This document shows, in pieces, positions 46,400 through 58,600 of a stretch of DNA of 64,000 nucleotides. The notes under the pieces were generated by a model. The model saw only the letters and a program-made list of their open reading frames with translations, did no database searches and was not told where the DNA came from. The stretch lies in NCBI GenBank assembly GCA_037893245.1, contig JBAIAA010001551.1:42505-106504 (forward strand), given 5' to 3'. The stretch is from Crossaster papposus. Lineage: Eukaryota > Echinodermata > Asteroidea > Velatida > Solasteridae. Each line of letters begins with the position of its first letter. Position 1 is the stretch's first letter. A program made the position numbers and the translations under genes.

Positions 46400-49300
46400 T
46401 AAAGTGAAAGAAGTGTGCATAAGAAATATGTAAAGGGAAAGAAGTGTGCATAAGAAATATGTAAAGGGAAAGAAGTGTGCATAAGAAATATGTAAAGGGA
46501 AAGAAGTGTGCATAAGAAATATGTAAAGGGAAAGAAGTGTGCATAAGAAATATGTAAAGGGAAAGAAGTGTGCATAAGAAATATGTAAGGGAAAGAAGTG
46601 TGCATAAGAAATATGTAAAGGGAAAGAAGTGTGCATAAGAAATATGTAAAGGGAAAGAAGTGTGCATAAGAAATATGTAAAGGGAAAGAAGTGTGCATAA
46701 GAAATATGTAAAGGGAAAGAAGTGTGCATAAGAAATATGTAAAGGGAAAGAAGTGTGCATAAGAAATATGTAAAGGGAAAGAAGTGTGCATAAGAAATAT
46801 GTAAAGGGAAAGAAGTGTGCATAAGAAATATGTAAAGGGAAAGAAGTGTGCATAAGAAATATGTAAAGGGAAAGAAGTGTGCATAAGAAATATGTAAAGG
46901 GAAAGAAGTGTGCATAAGAAATATGTAAAGAGAAAGAATTGTGCATAAGAAATATGTAAAGGGAAAGAAGTGTGCATAAGAAATATGTAAAGGGAAAGAA
47001 GTGTGCATAAGAAATATGTAAAGGGAAAGAAGTGTGCATAAGAAATATGTAAAGGGAAAGAAGTGTGCATAAGAAATAAACACATGATGTCGGGACAAGC
47101 CCTCGAGTTAAATATGTAAAGGGAAAGAAGTGTGCATAAGAAATATGTAAAGGGAAAGAAGTGTGCATAAGAAATATGTAAAGGGAAAGAAGTGTGCATA
47201 AGAAATATGTAAAGGGAAAGAAGTGTGCATAAGAAATATGTAAAGGGAAAGAAGTGTGCATAAGAAATATGTAAAGGGAAAGAAGTGTGCATAAGAAATA
47301 TGTAAAGGGAAAGAAGTGTGAATAAGAAATATGTAAAGGGAAAGAAGTGTGCATAAGAAATATGTAAAGGGAAAGAAGTGTGCATAAGAAATATGTAAAG
47401 GGAAAGAAGTGTGCATAAGAAATATGTAAAGGGAAAGAAGTGTGCATAAGAAATATGTAAAGGGAAAGAAGTGTGCATAAGAAATATGTAAAGGGAAAGA
47501 AGTGTGCATAAGAAATATGTAAAGGGAAAGAAGTGTGCATAAGAAATATATAAAGGGAAATAAGTGTGCATAAGAAATATGTAAAGGGAAAGAAGTGTGC
47601 ATAAGAAATATGTAAAGGGAAAGAAGTGTGCATAAGAAATATGTAAAGGGAAAGAAGTGTGCATAAGAAATATGTAAAGGGAAAGAAGTGTGCATAAGAA
47701 ATATGTAAAGGGAAAGAAGTGTGCATAAGAAATATGTAAAGGGAAAGAAGTGTGCATAAGAAATATGTAAAGGGAAAGAAGTGTGCATAAGAAATATGTA
47801 AAGGGAAAGAAGTGTGCATAAGAAATATGTAAAGGGAAAGAAGTGTGCATAAGAAATATGTAAAGGGAAAGAAGTGTGCATAAGAAATATGTAAAGGGAA
47901 AGAAGTGTGCATAAGAAATATGTAAAGGGAAAGAAGTGTGCATAAGAAATATGTAAAGGGAAAGAAGTGTGCATAAGAAATATGTAAAGGGAAAGAAGTG
48001 TGCATAAGAAATATGTAAAGGGAAAGAAGTGTGCATAAGAAATATGTAAAGGGAAAGAAGTGTGCATAAGAAATATGTAAAGGGAAAGAAGTGTGCATAA
48101 GAAATATGTAAAGGGAAAGAAGTGTGCATAAGAAATATGTAAAGGGAAAGAAGTGTGCATAAGAAATATGTAAAGGGAACGAAGTGTGCATAAGAAATAT
48201 GTAAAGGGAAAGAAGTGTGCATAAGAAATATGTAAAGGGAAAGAAGTGTGCATAAGAAATATGTAAAGGGAAAGAAGTGTGCATAAGAAATATGTAAAGG
48301 GAAAGAAGTGTGCATAAGAAATATGTAAAGGGAAAGAAGTGTGCATAAGAAATATGTAAAGGGAAAGAAGTGTGCATAAGAAATATGTAAAGGGAAAGAA
48401 GTGTGCATAAGAAATATGTAAAGGGAAAGAAGTGTGCATAAGAAATATGTAAAGGGAAAGAAGTGTGCATAAGAAATATGTAAAGGGAAAGAAGTGTGCA
48501 TAAGAAATATGTAAAGGGAAAGAAGTGTGCATAAGAAATATGTAAAGGGAAAGAAGTGTGCATAAGAAATATGTAAGGGAAAGAAGTGTGCATAAGAAAT
48601 ATGTAAAGGGAAAGAAGTGTGCATAAGAAATATGTAAAGGGAAAGAAGTGTGCATAAGAAATATGTAAAGGGAAAGAAGTGTGCATAAGAAATATGTAAA
48701 GGGAAAGAAGTGTGCATAAGAAATATGTAAAGTGAAAGAAGTGTGCATAAGAAATATGTAAAGGGAAAGAAGTGTGCATAAGAAATATGTAAAGGGAAAG
48801 AAGTGTGCATAAGAAATATGTAAAGGGAAAGAAGTGTGCATAAGAAATATGTAAAGGGAAAGAAGTGTGCATAAGAAATATGTAAAGGGAAAGAAGTGTG
48901 CATAAGAAATATGTAAGGGAAAGAAGTGTGCATAAGAAATATGTAAAGGGAAAGAAGTGTGCATAAGAAATATGTAAAGGGAAAGAAGTGTGCATAAGAA
49001 ATATGTAAAGGGAAAGAAGTGTGCATAAGAAATATGTAAAGGGAAAGAAGTGTGCATAAGAAATATGTAAAGGGAAAGAAGTGTGCATAAGAAATATGTA
49101 AAGGGAAAGAAGTGTGCATAAGAAATATGTAAAGGGAAAGAAGTGTGCATAAGAAATATGTAAAGGGAAAGAAGTGTGCATAAGAAATATGTAAAGGGAA
49201 AGAAGTGTGCATAAGAAATATGTAAAGGGAAAGAAGTGTGCATAAGAAATATGTAAAGAGAAAGAATTGTGCATAAGAAATATGTAAAGGGAAAGAAGTG

Positions 49301-49660
49301 TGCATAAGAAATATGTAAAGGGAAAGAAGTGTGCATAAGAAATATGTAAAGGGAAAGAAGTGTGCATAAGAAATATGTAAAGGGAAAGAAGTGTGCATAA
49401 GAAATAAACACATGATGTCGGGACAAGCCCTCGAGTTAAATATGTAAAGGGAAAGAAGTGTGCATAAGAAATATGTAAAGGGAAAGAAGTGTGCATAAGA
49501 AATATGTAAAGGGAAAGAAGTGTGCATAAGAAATATGTAAAGGGAAAGAAGTGTGCATAAGAAATATGTAAAGGGAAAGAAGTGTGCATAAGAAATATGT
49601 AAAGGGAAAGAAGTGTGCATAAGAAATATGTAAAGGGAAAGAAGTGTGAATAAGAAATAT
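46400..49660. repeat. Higher-order repeat in right array, two copies offset by about 2,328 bp
   Basis: Markers recur in the same order relative to the box: AAAGTGAAAG (46403 and 48732), GTAAGGG deletion (near 46588 and 48916), AGAGAAAGAATTG (near 46929 and 49257), box CTCGAG (47102 and 49430), and GAATAAG 218 bp after each box (47320 and 49648). The copies span about 46.40..47.33 and 48.73..49.66 kb. An extra GTAAGGG unit at 48576 lies outside the shared part. Confidence 0.85.
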
Positions 49661-52600
49661 GTAAAGGGAAAGAAGTGTGCATAAGAAATATGTAAAGGGA
49701 AAGAAGTGTGCATAAGAAATATGTAAAGGGAAAGAAGTGTGCATAAGAAATATGTAAAGGGAAAGAAGTGTGCATAAGAAATATGTAAAGGGAAAGAAGT
49801 GTGCATAAGAAATATGTAAAGGGAAAGAAGTGTGCATAAGAAATATGTAAAGGGAAAGAAGTGTGCATAAGAAATATGTAAAGGGAAAGAAGTGTGCATA
49901 AGAAATATGTAAAGGGAAAGAAGTGTGCATAAGAAATATGTAAAGGGAAAGAAGTGTGCATAAGAAATATGTAAAGGGAAAGAAGTGTGCATAAGAAATA
50001 TGTAAAGGGAAAGAAGTGTGCATAAGAAATATGTAAAGGGAAAGAAGTGTGCATAAGAAATATGTAAAGGGAAAGAAGTGTGCATAAGAAATATGTAAAG
50101 GGAAAGAAGTGTGCATAAGAAATATGTAAAGGGAAAGAAGTGTGCATAAGAAATATGTAAAGGGAAAGAAGTGTGCATAAGAAATATGTAAAGGGAAAGA
50201 AGTGTGCATAAGAAATATGTAAAGGGAAAGAAGTGTGCATAAGAAATATGTAAAGGGAAAGAAGTGTGCATAAGAAATATGTAAAGGGAAAGAAGTGTGC
50301 ATAAGAAATATGTAAAGGGAAAGAAGTGTGCATAAGAAATATGTAAAGGGAAAGAAGTGTGCATAAGAAATATGTAAAGGGAAAGAAGTGTGCATAAGAA
50401 ATATGTAAAGGGAAAGAAGTGTGCATAAGAAATATGTAAAGGGAAAGAAGTGTGCATAAGAAATATGTAAAGGGAAAGAAGTGTGCATAAGAAATATGTA
50501 AAGGGAAAGAAGTGTGCATAAGAAATATGTAAAGGGAAAGAAGTGTGCATAAGAAATATGTAAAGGGAAAGAAGTGTGCATAAGAAATATGTAAAGGGAA
50601 AGAAGTGTGCATAAGAAATATGTAAAGGGAAAGAAGTGTGCATAAGAAATATGTAAAGGGAAAGAAGTGTGCATAAGAAATATGTAAAGGGAAAGAAGTG
50701 TGCATAAGAAATATGTAAAGGGAAAGAAGTGTGCATAAGAAATATGTAAAGGGAAAGAAGTGTGCATAAGAAATATGTAAAGGGAAAGAAGTGTGCATAA
50801 GAAATATGTAAAGGGAAAGAAGTGTGCATAAGAAATATGTAAAGGGAAAGAAGTGTGCATAAGAAATATGTAAAGGGAAAGAAGTGTGCATAAGAAATAT
50901 GTAAAGGGAAAGAAGTGTGCATAAGAAATATGTAAAGGGAAAGAAGTGTGCATAAGAAATATGTAAAGGGAAAGAAGTGTGCATAAGAAATATGTAAAGG
51001 GAAAGAAGTGTGCATAAGAAATATGTAAAGGGAAAGAAGTGTGCATAAGAAATATGTAAAGGGAAAGAAGTGTGCATAAGAAATATGTAAAGGGAAAGAA
51101 GTGTGCATAAGAAATATGTAAAGGGAAAGAAGTGTGCATAAGAAATATGTAAAGGGAAAGAAGTGTGCATAAGAAATATGTAAAGGGAAAGAAGTGTGCA
51201 TAAGAAATATGTAAAGGGAAAGAAGTGTGCATAAGAAATATGTAAAGGGAAAGAAGTGTGCATAAGAAATATGTAAAGGGAAAGAAGTGTGCATAAGAAA
51301 TATGTAAAGGGAAAGAAGTGTGCATAAGAAATATGTAAAGGGAAAGAAGTGTGCATAAGAAATATGTAAAGGGAAAGAAGTGTGCATAAGAAATATGTAA
51401 AGGGAAAGAAGTGTGCATAAGAAATATGTAAAGGGAAAGAAGTGTGCATAAGAAATATGTAAAGGGAAAGAAGTGTGCATAAGAAATATGTAAAGGGAAA
51501 GAAGTGTGCATAAGAAATATGTAAAGGGAAAGAAGTGTGCATAAGAAATATGTAAAGGGAAAGAAGTGTGCATAAGAAATATGTAAAGGGAAAGAAGTGT
51601 GCATAAGAAATATGTAAAGGGAAAGAAGTGTGCATAAGAAATATGTAAAGGGAAAGAAGTGTGCATAAGAAATATGTAAAGGGAAAGAAGTGTGCATAAG
51701 AAATATGTAAAGGGAAAGAAGTGTGCATAAGAAATATGTAAAGGGAAAGAAGTGTGCATAAGAAATATGTAAAGGGAAAGAAGTGTGCATAAGAAATATG
51801 TAAAGGGAAAGAAGTGTGCATAAGAAATAAATGATGTCGGGACAAGCCTCGAGTAAATATGTAAAGGGAAAGAAGTGTGCATAAGAAATATGTAAAGGGA
51901 AAGAAGTGTGCATAAGAAATATGTAAAGGGAAAGAAGTGTGCATAAGAAATATGTAAAGGGAAAGAAGTGTGCATAAGAAATATGTAAAGGGAAAGAAGT
52001 GTGCATAAGAAATATGTAAAGGGAAAGAAGTGTGCATAAGAAATATGTAAAGGGAAAGAAGTGTGCATAAGAAATATGTAAAGGGAAAGAAGTGTGCATA
52101 AGAAATATGTAAAGGGAAAGAAGTGTGCATAAGAAATATGTAAAGGGAAAGAAGTGTGCATAAGAAATATGTAAAGGGAAAGAAGTGTGCATAAGAAATA
52201 TGTAAAGGGAAAGAAGTGTGCATAAGAAATATGTAAAGGGAAAGAAGTGTGCATAAGAAATATGTAAAGGGAAAGAAGTGTGCATAAGAAATATGTAAAG
52301 GGAAAGAAGTGTGCATAAGAAATATGTAAAGGGAAAGAAGTGTGCATAAGAAATATGTAAAGGGAAAGAAGTGTGCATAAGAAATATGTAAAGGGAAAGA
52401 AGTGTGCATAAGAAATATGTAAAGGGAAAGAAGTGTGCATAAGAAATATGTAAAGGGAAAGAAGTGTGCATAAGAAATATGTAAAGGGAAAGAAGTGTGC
52501 ATAAGAAATATGTAAAGGGAAAGAAGTGTGCATAAGAAATATGTAAAGGGAAAGAAGTGTGCATAAGAAATATGTAAAGGGAAAGAAGTGTGCATAAGAA

Positions 52601-55600
52601 ATATGTAAAGGGAAAGAAGTGTGCATAAGAAATATGTAAAGGGAAAGAAGTGTGCATAAGAAATATGTAAAGGGAAAGAAGTGTGCATAAGAAATATGTA
52701 AAGGGAAAGAAGTGTGCATAAGAAATATGTAAAGGGAAAGAAGTGTGCATAAGAAATATGTAAAGGGAAAGAAGTGTGCATAAGAAATATGTAAAGGGAA
52801 AGAAGTGTGCATAAGAAATATGTAAAGGGAAAGAAGTGTGCATAAGAAATATGTAAAGGGAAAGAAGTGTGCATAAGAAATATGTAAAGGGAAAGAAGTG
52901 TGCATAAGAAATATGTAAAGGGAAAGAAGTGTGCATAAGAAATATGTAAAGGGAAAGAAGTGTGCATAAGAAATATGTAAAGGGAAAGAAGTGTGCATAA
53001 GAAATATGTAAAGGGAAAGAAGTGTGCATAAGAAATATGTAAAGGGAAAGAAGTGTGCATAAGAAATATGTAAAGGGAAAGAAGTGTGCATAAGAAATAT
53101 GTAAAGGGAAAGAAGTGTGCATAAGAAATATGTAAAGGGAAAGAAGTGTGCATAAGAAATATGTAAAGGGAAAGAAGTGTGCATAAGAAATATGTAAAGG
53201 GAAAGAAGTGTGCATAAGAAATATGTAAAGGGAAAGAAGTGTGCATAAGAAATATGTAAAGGGAAAGAAGTGTGCATAAGAAATATGTAAAGGGAAAGAA
53301 GTGTGCATAAGAAATATGTAAAGGGAAAGAAGTGTGCATAAGAAATATGTAAAGGGAAAGAAGTGTGCATAAGAAATATGTAAAGGGAAAGAAGTGTGCA
53401 TAAGAAATATGTAAAGGGAAAGAAGTGTGCATAAGAAATATGTAAAGGGAAAGAAGTGTGCATAAGAAATATGTAAAGGGAAAGAAGTGTGCATAAGAAA
53501 TATGTAAAGGGAAAGAAGTGTGCATAAGAAATATGTAAAGGGAAAGAAGTGTGCATAAGAAATATGTAAAGGGAAAGAAGTGTGCATAAGAAATATGTAA
53601 AGGGAAAGAAGTGTGCATAAGAAATATGTAAAGGGAAAGAAGTGTGCATAAGAAATATGTAAAGGGAAAGAAGTGTGCATAAGAAATATGTAAAGGGAAA
53701 GAAGTGTGCATAAGAAATATGTAAAGGGAAAGAAGTGTGCATAAGAAATATGTAAAGGGAAAGAAGTGTGCATAAGAAATATGTAAAGGGAAAGAAGTGT
53801 GCATAAGAAATATGTAAAGGGAAAGAAGTGTGCATAAGAAATATGTAAAGGGAAAGAAGTGTGCATAAGAAATATGTAAAGGGAAAGAAGTGTGCATAAG
53901 AAATATGTAAAGGGAAAGAAGTGTGCATAAGAAATATGTAAAGGGAAAGAAGTGTGCATAAGAAATATGTAAAGGGAAAGAAGTGTGCATAAGAAATATG
54001 TAAAGGGAAAGAAGTGTGCATAAGAAATATGTAAAGGGAAAGAAGTGTGCATAAGAAATATGTAAAGGGAAAGAAGTGTGCATAAGAAATATGTAAAGGG
54101 AAAGAAGTGTGCATAAGAAATATGTAAAGGGAAAGAAGTGTGCATAAGAAATATGTAAAGGGAAAGAAGTGTGCATAAGAAATATGTAAAGGGAAAGAAG
54201 TGTGCATAAGAAATATGTAAAGGGAAAGAAGTGTGCATAAGAAATATGTAAAGGGAAAGAAGTGTGCATAAGAAATATGTAAAGGGAAAGAAGTGTGCAT
54301 AAGAAATATGTAAAGGGAAAGAAGTGTGCATAAGAAATATGTAAAGGGAAAGAAGTGTGCATAAGAAATATGTAAAGGGAAAGAAGTGTGCATAAGAAAT
54401 ATGTAAAGGGAAAGAAGTGTGCATAAGAAATATGTAAAGGGAAAGAAGTGTGCATAAGAAATATGTAAAGGGAAAGAAGTGTGCATAAGAAATATGTAAA
54501 GGGAAAGAAGTGTGCATAAGAAATATGTAAAGGGAAAGAAGTGTGCATAAGAAATATGTAAAGGGAAAGAAGTGTGCATAAGAAATATGTAAAGGGAAAG
54601 AAGTGTGCATAAGAAATATGTAAAGGGAAAGAAGTGTGCATAAGAAATATGTAAAGGGAAAGAAGTGTGCATAAGAAATATGTAAAGGGAAAGAAGTGTG
54701 CATAAGAAATATGTAAAGGGAAAGAAGTGTGCATAAGAAATATGTAAAGGGAAAGAAGTGTGCATAAGAAATATGTAAAGGGAAAGAAGTGTGCATAAGA
54801 AATATGTAAAGGGAAAGAAGTGTGCATAAGAAATATGTAAAGGGAAAGAAGTGTGCATAAGAAATATGTAAAGGGAAAGAAGTGTGCATAAGAAATATGT
54901 AAAGGGAAAGAAGTGTGCATAAGAAATATGTAAAGGGAAAGAAGTGTGCATAAGAAATATGTAAAGGGAAAGAAGTGTGCATAAGAAATATGTAAAGGGA
55001 AAGAAGTGTGCATAAGAAATATGTAAAGGGAAAGAAGTGTGCATAAGAAATATGTAAAGGGAAAGAAGTGTGCATAAGAAATATGTAAAGGGAAAGAAGT
55101 GTGCATAAGAAATATGTAAAGGGAAAGAAGTGTGCATAAGAAATATGTAAAGGGAAAGAAGTGTGCATAAGAAATATGTAAAGGGAAAGAAGTGTGCATA
55201 AGAAATATGTAAAGGGAAAGAAGTGTGCATAAGAAATATGTAAAGGGAAAGAAGTGTGCATAAGAAATATGTAAAGGGAAAGAAGTGTGCATAAGAAATA
55301 TGTAAAGGGAAAGAAGTGTGCATAAGAAATATGTAAAGGGAAAGAAGTGTGCATAAGAAATATGTAAAGGGAAAGAAGTGTGCATAAGAAATATGTAAAG
55401 GGAAAGAAGTGTGCATAAGAAATATGTAAAGGGAAAGAAGTGTGCATAAGAAATATGTAAAGGGAAAGAAGTGTGCATAAGAAATATGTAAAGGGAAAGA
55501 AGTGTGCATAAGAAATATGTAAAGGGAAAGAAGTGTGCATAAGAAATATGTAAAGGGAAAGAAGTGTGCATAAGAAATATGTAAAGGGAAAGAAGTGTGC

Positions 55601-58600
55601 ATAAGAAATATGTAAAGGGAAAGAAGTGTGCATAAGAAATATGTAAAGGGAAAGAAGTGTGCATAAGAAATATGTAAAGGGAAAGAAGTGTGCATAAGAA
55701 ATATGTAAAGGGAAAGAAGTGTGCATAAGAAATATGTAAAGGGAAAGAAGTGTGCATAAGAAATATGTAAAGGGAAAGAAGTGTGCATAAGAAATATGTA
55801 AAGGGAAAGAAGTGTGCATAAGAAATATGTAAAGGGAAAGAAGTGTGCATAAGAAATATGTAAAGGGAAAGAAGTGTGCATAAGAAATATGTAAAGGGAA
55901 AGAAGTGTGCATAAGAAATATGTAAAGGGAAAGAAGTGTGCATAAGAAATATGTAAAGGGAAAGAAGTGTGCATAAGAAATATGTAAAGGGAAAGAAGTG
56001 TGCATAAGAAATATGTAAAGGGAAAGAAGTGTGCATAAGAAATATGTAAAGGGAAAGAAGTGTGCATAAGAAATATGTAAAGGGAAAGAAGTGTGCATAA
56101 GAAATATGTAAAGGGAAAGAAGTGTGCATAAGAAATATGTAAAGGGAAAGAAGTGTGCATAAGAAATATGTAAAGGGAAAGAAGTGTGCATAAGAAATAT
56201 GTAAAGGGAAAGAAGTGTGCATAAGAAATATGTAAAGGGAAAGAAGTGTGCATAAGAAATATGTAAAGGGAAAGAAGTGTGCATAAGAAATATGTAAAGG
56301 GAAAGAAGTGTGCATAAGAAATATGTAAAGGGAAAGAAGTGTGCATAAGAAATATGTAAAGGGAAAGAAGTGTGCATAAGAAATATGTAAAGGGAAAGAA
56401 GTGTGCATAAGAAATATGTAAAGGGAAAGAAGTGTGCATAAGAAATATGTAAAGGGAAAGAAGTGTGCATAAGAAATATGTAAAGGGAAAGAAGTGTGCA
56501 TAAGAAATATGTAAAGGGAAAGAAGTGTGCATAAGAAATATGTAAAGGGAAAGAAGTGTGCATAAGAAATATGTAAAGGGAAAGAAGTGTGCATAAGAAA
56601 TATGTAAAGGGAAAGAAGTGTGCATAAGAAATATGTAAAGGGAAAGAAGTGTGCATAAGAAATATGTAAAGGGAAAGAAGTGTGCATAAGAAATATGTAA
56701 AGGGAAAGAAGTGTGCATAAGAAATATGTAAAGGGAAAGAAGTGTGCATAAGAAATATGTAAAGGGAAAGAAGTGTGCATAAGAAATATGTAAAGGGAAA
56801 GAAGTGTGCATAAGAAATATGTAAAGGGAAAGAAGTGTGCATAAGAAATATGTAAAGGGAAAGAAGTGTGCATAAGAAATATGTAAAGGGAAAGAAGTGT
56901 GCATAAGAAATATGTAAAGGGAAAGAAGTGTGCATAAGAAATATGTAAAGGGAAAGAAGTGTGCATAAGAAATATGTAAAGGGAAAGAAGTGTGCATAAG
57001 AAATATGTAAAGGGAAAGAAGTGTGCATAAGAAATATGTAAAGGGAAAGAAGTGTGCATAAGAAATATGTAAAGGGAAAGAAGTGTGCATAAGAAATATG
57101 TAAAGGGAAAGAAGTGTGCATAAGAAATATGTAAAGGGAAAGAAGTGTGCATAAGAAATATGTAAAGGGAAAGAAGTGTGCATAAGAAATATGTAAAGGG
57201 AAAGAAGTGTGCATAAGAAATATGTAAAGGGAAAGAAGTGTGCATAAGAAATATGTAAAGGGAAAGAAGTGTGCATAAGAAATATGTAAAGGGAAAGAAG
57301 TGTGCATAAGAAATATGTAAAGGGAAAGAAGTGTGCATAAGAAATATGTAAAGGGAAAGAAGTGTGCATAAGAAATATGTAAAGGGAAAGAAGTGTGCAT
57401 AAGAAATATGTAAAGGGAAAGAAGTGTGCATAAGAAATATGTAAAGGGAAAGAAGTGTGCATAAGAAATATGTAAAGGGAAAGAAGTGTGCATAAGAAAT
57501 ATGTAAAGGGAAAGAAGTGTGCATAAGAAATATGTAAAGGGAAAGAAGTGTGCATAAGAAATATGTAAAGGGAAAGAAGTGTGCATAAGAAATATGTAAA
57601 GGGAAAGAAGTGTGCATAAGAAATATGTAAAGGGAAAGAAGTGTGCATAAGAAATATGTAAAGGGAAAGAAGTGTGCATAAGAAATATGTAAAGGGAAAG
57701 AAGTGTGCATAAGAAATATGTAAAGGGAAAGAAGTGTGCATAAGAAATATGTAAAGGGAAAGAAGTGTGCATAAGAAATATGTAAAGGGAAAGAAGTGTG
57801 CATAAGAAATATGTAAAGGGAAAGAAGTGTGCATAAGAAATATGTAAAGGGAAAGAAGTGTGCATAAGAAATATGTAAAGGGAAAGAAGTGTGCATAAGA
57901 AATATGTAAAGGGAAAGAAGTGTGCATAAGAAATATGTAAAGGGAAAGAAGTGTGCATAAGAAATATGTAAAGGGAAAGAAGTGTGCATAAGAAATATGT
58001 AAAGGGAAAGAAGTGTGCATAAGAAATATGTAAAGGGAAAGAAGTGTGCATAAGAAATATGTAAAGGGAAAGAAGTGTGCATAAGAAATATGTAAAGGGA
58101 AAGAAGTGTGCATAAGAAATATGTAAAGGGAAAGAAGTGTGCATAAGAAATATGTAAAGGGAAAGAAGTGTGCATAAGAAATATGTAAAGGGAAAGAAGT
58201 GTGCATAAGAAATATGTAAAGGGAAAGAAGTGTGCATAAGAAATATGTAAAGGGAAAGAAGTGTGCATAAGAAATATGTAAAGGGAAAGAAGTGTGCATA
58301 AGAAATATGTAAAGGGAAAGAAGTGTGCATAAGAAATATGTAAAGGGAAAGAAGTGTGCATAAGAAATATGTAAAGGGAAAGAAGTGTGCATAAGAAATA
58401 TGTAAAGGGAAAGAAGTGTGCATAAGAAATATGTAAAGGGAAAGAAGTGTGCATAAGAAATATGTAAAGGGAAAGAAGTGTGCATAAGAAATATGTAAAG
58501 GGAAAGAAGTGTGCATAAGAAATATGTAAAGGGAAAGAAGTGTGCATAAGAAATATGTAAAGGGAAAGAAGTGTGCATAAGAAATATGTAAAGGGAAAGA

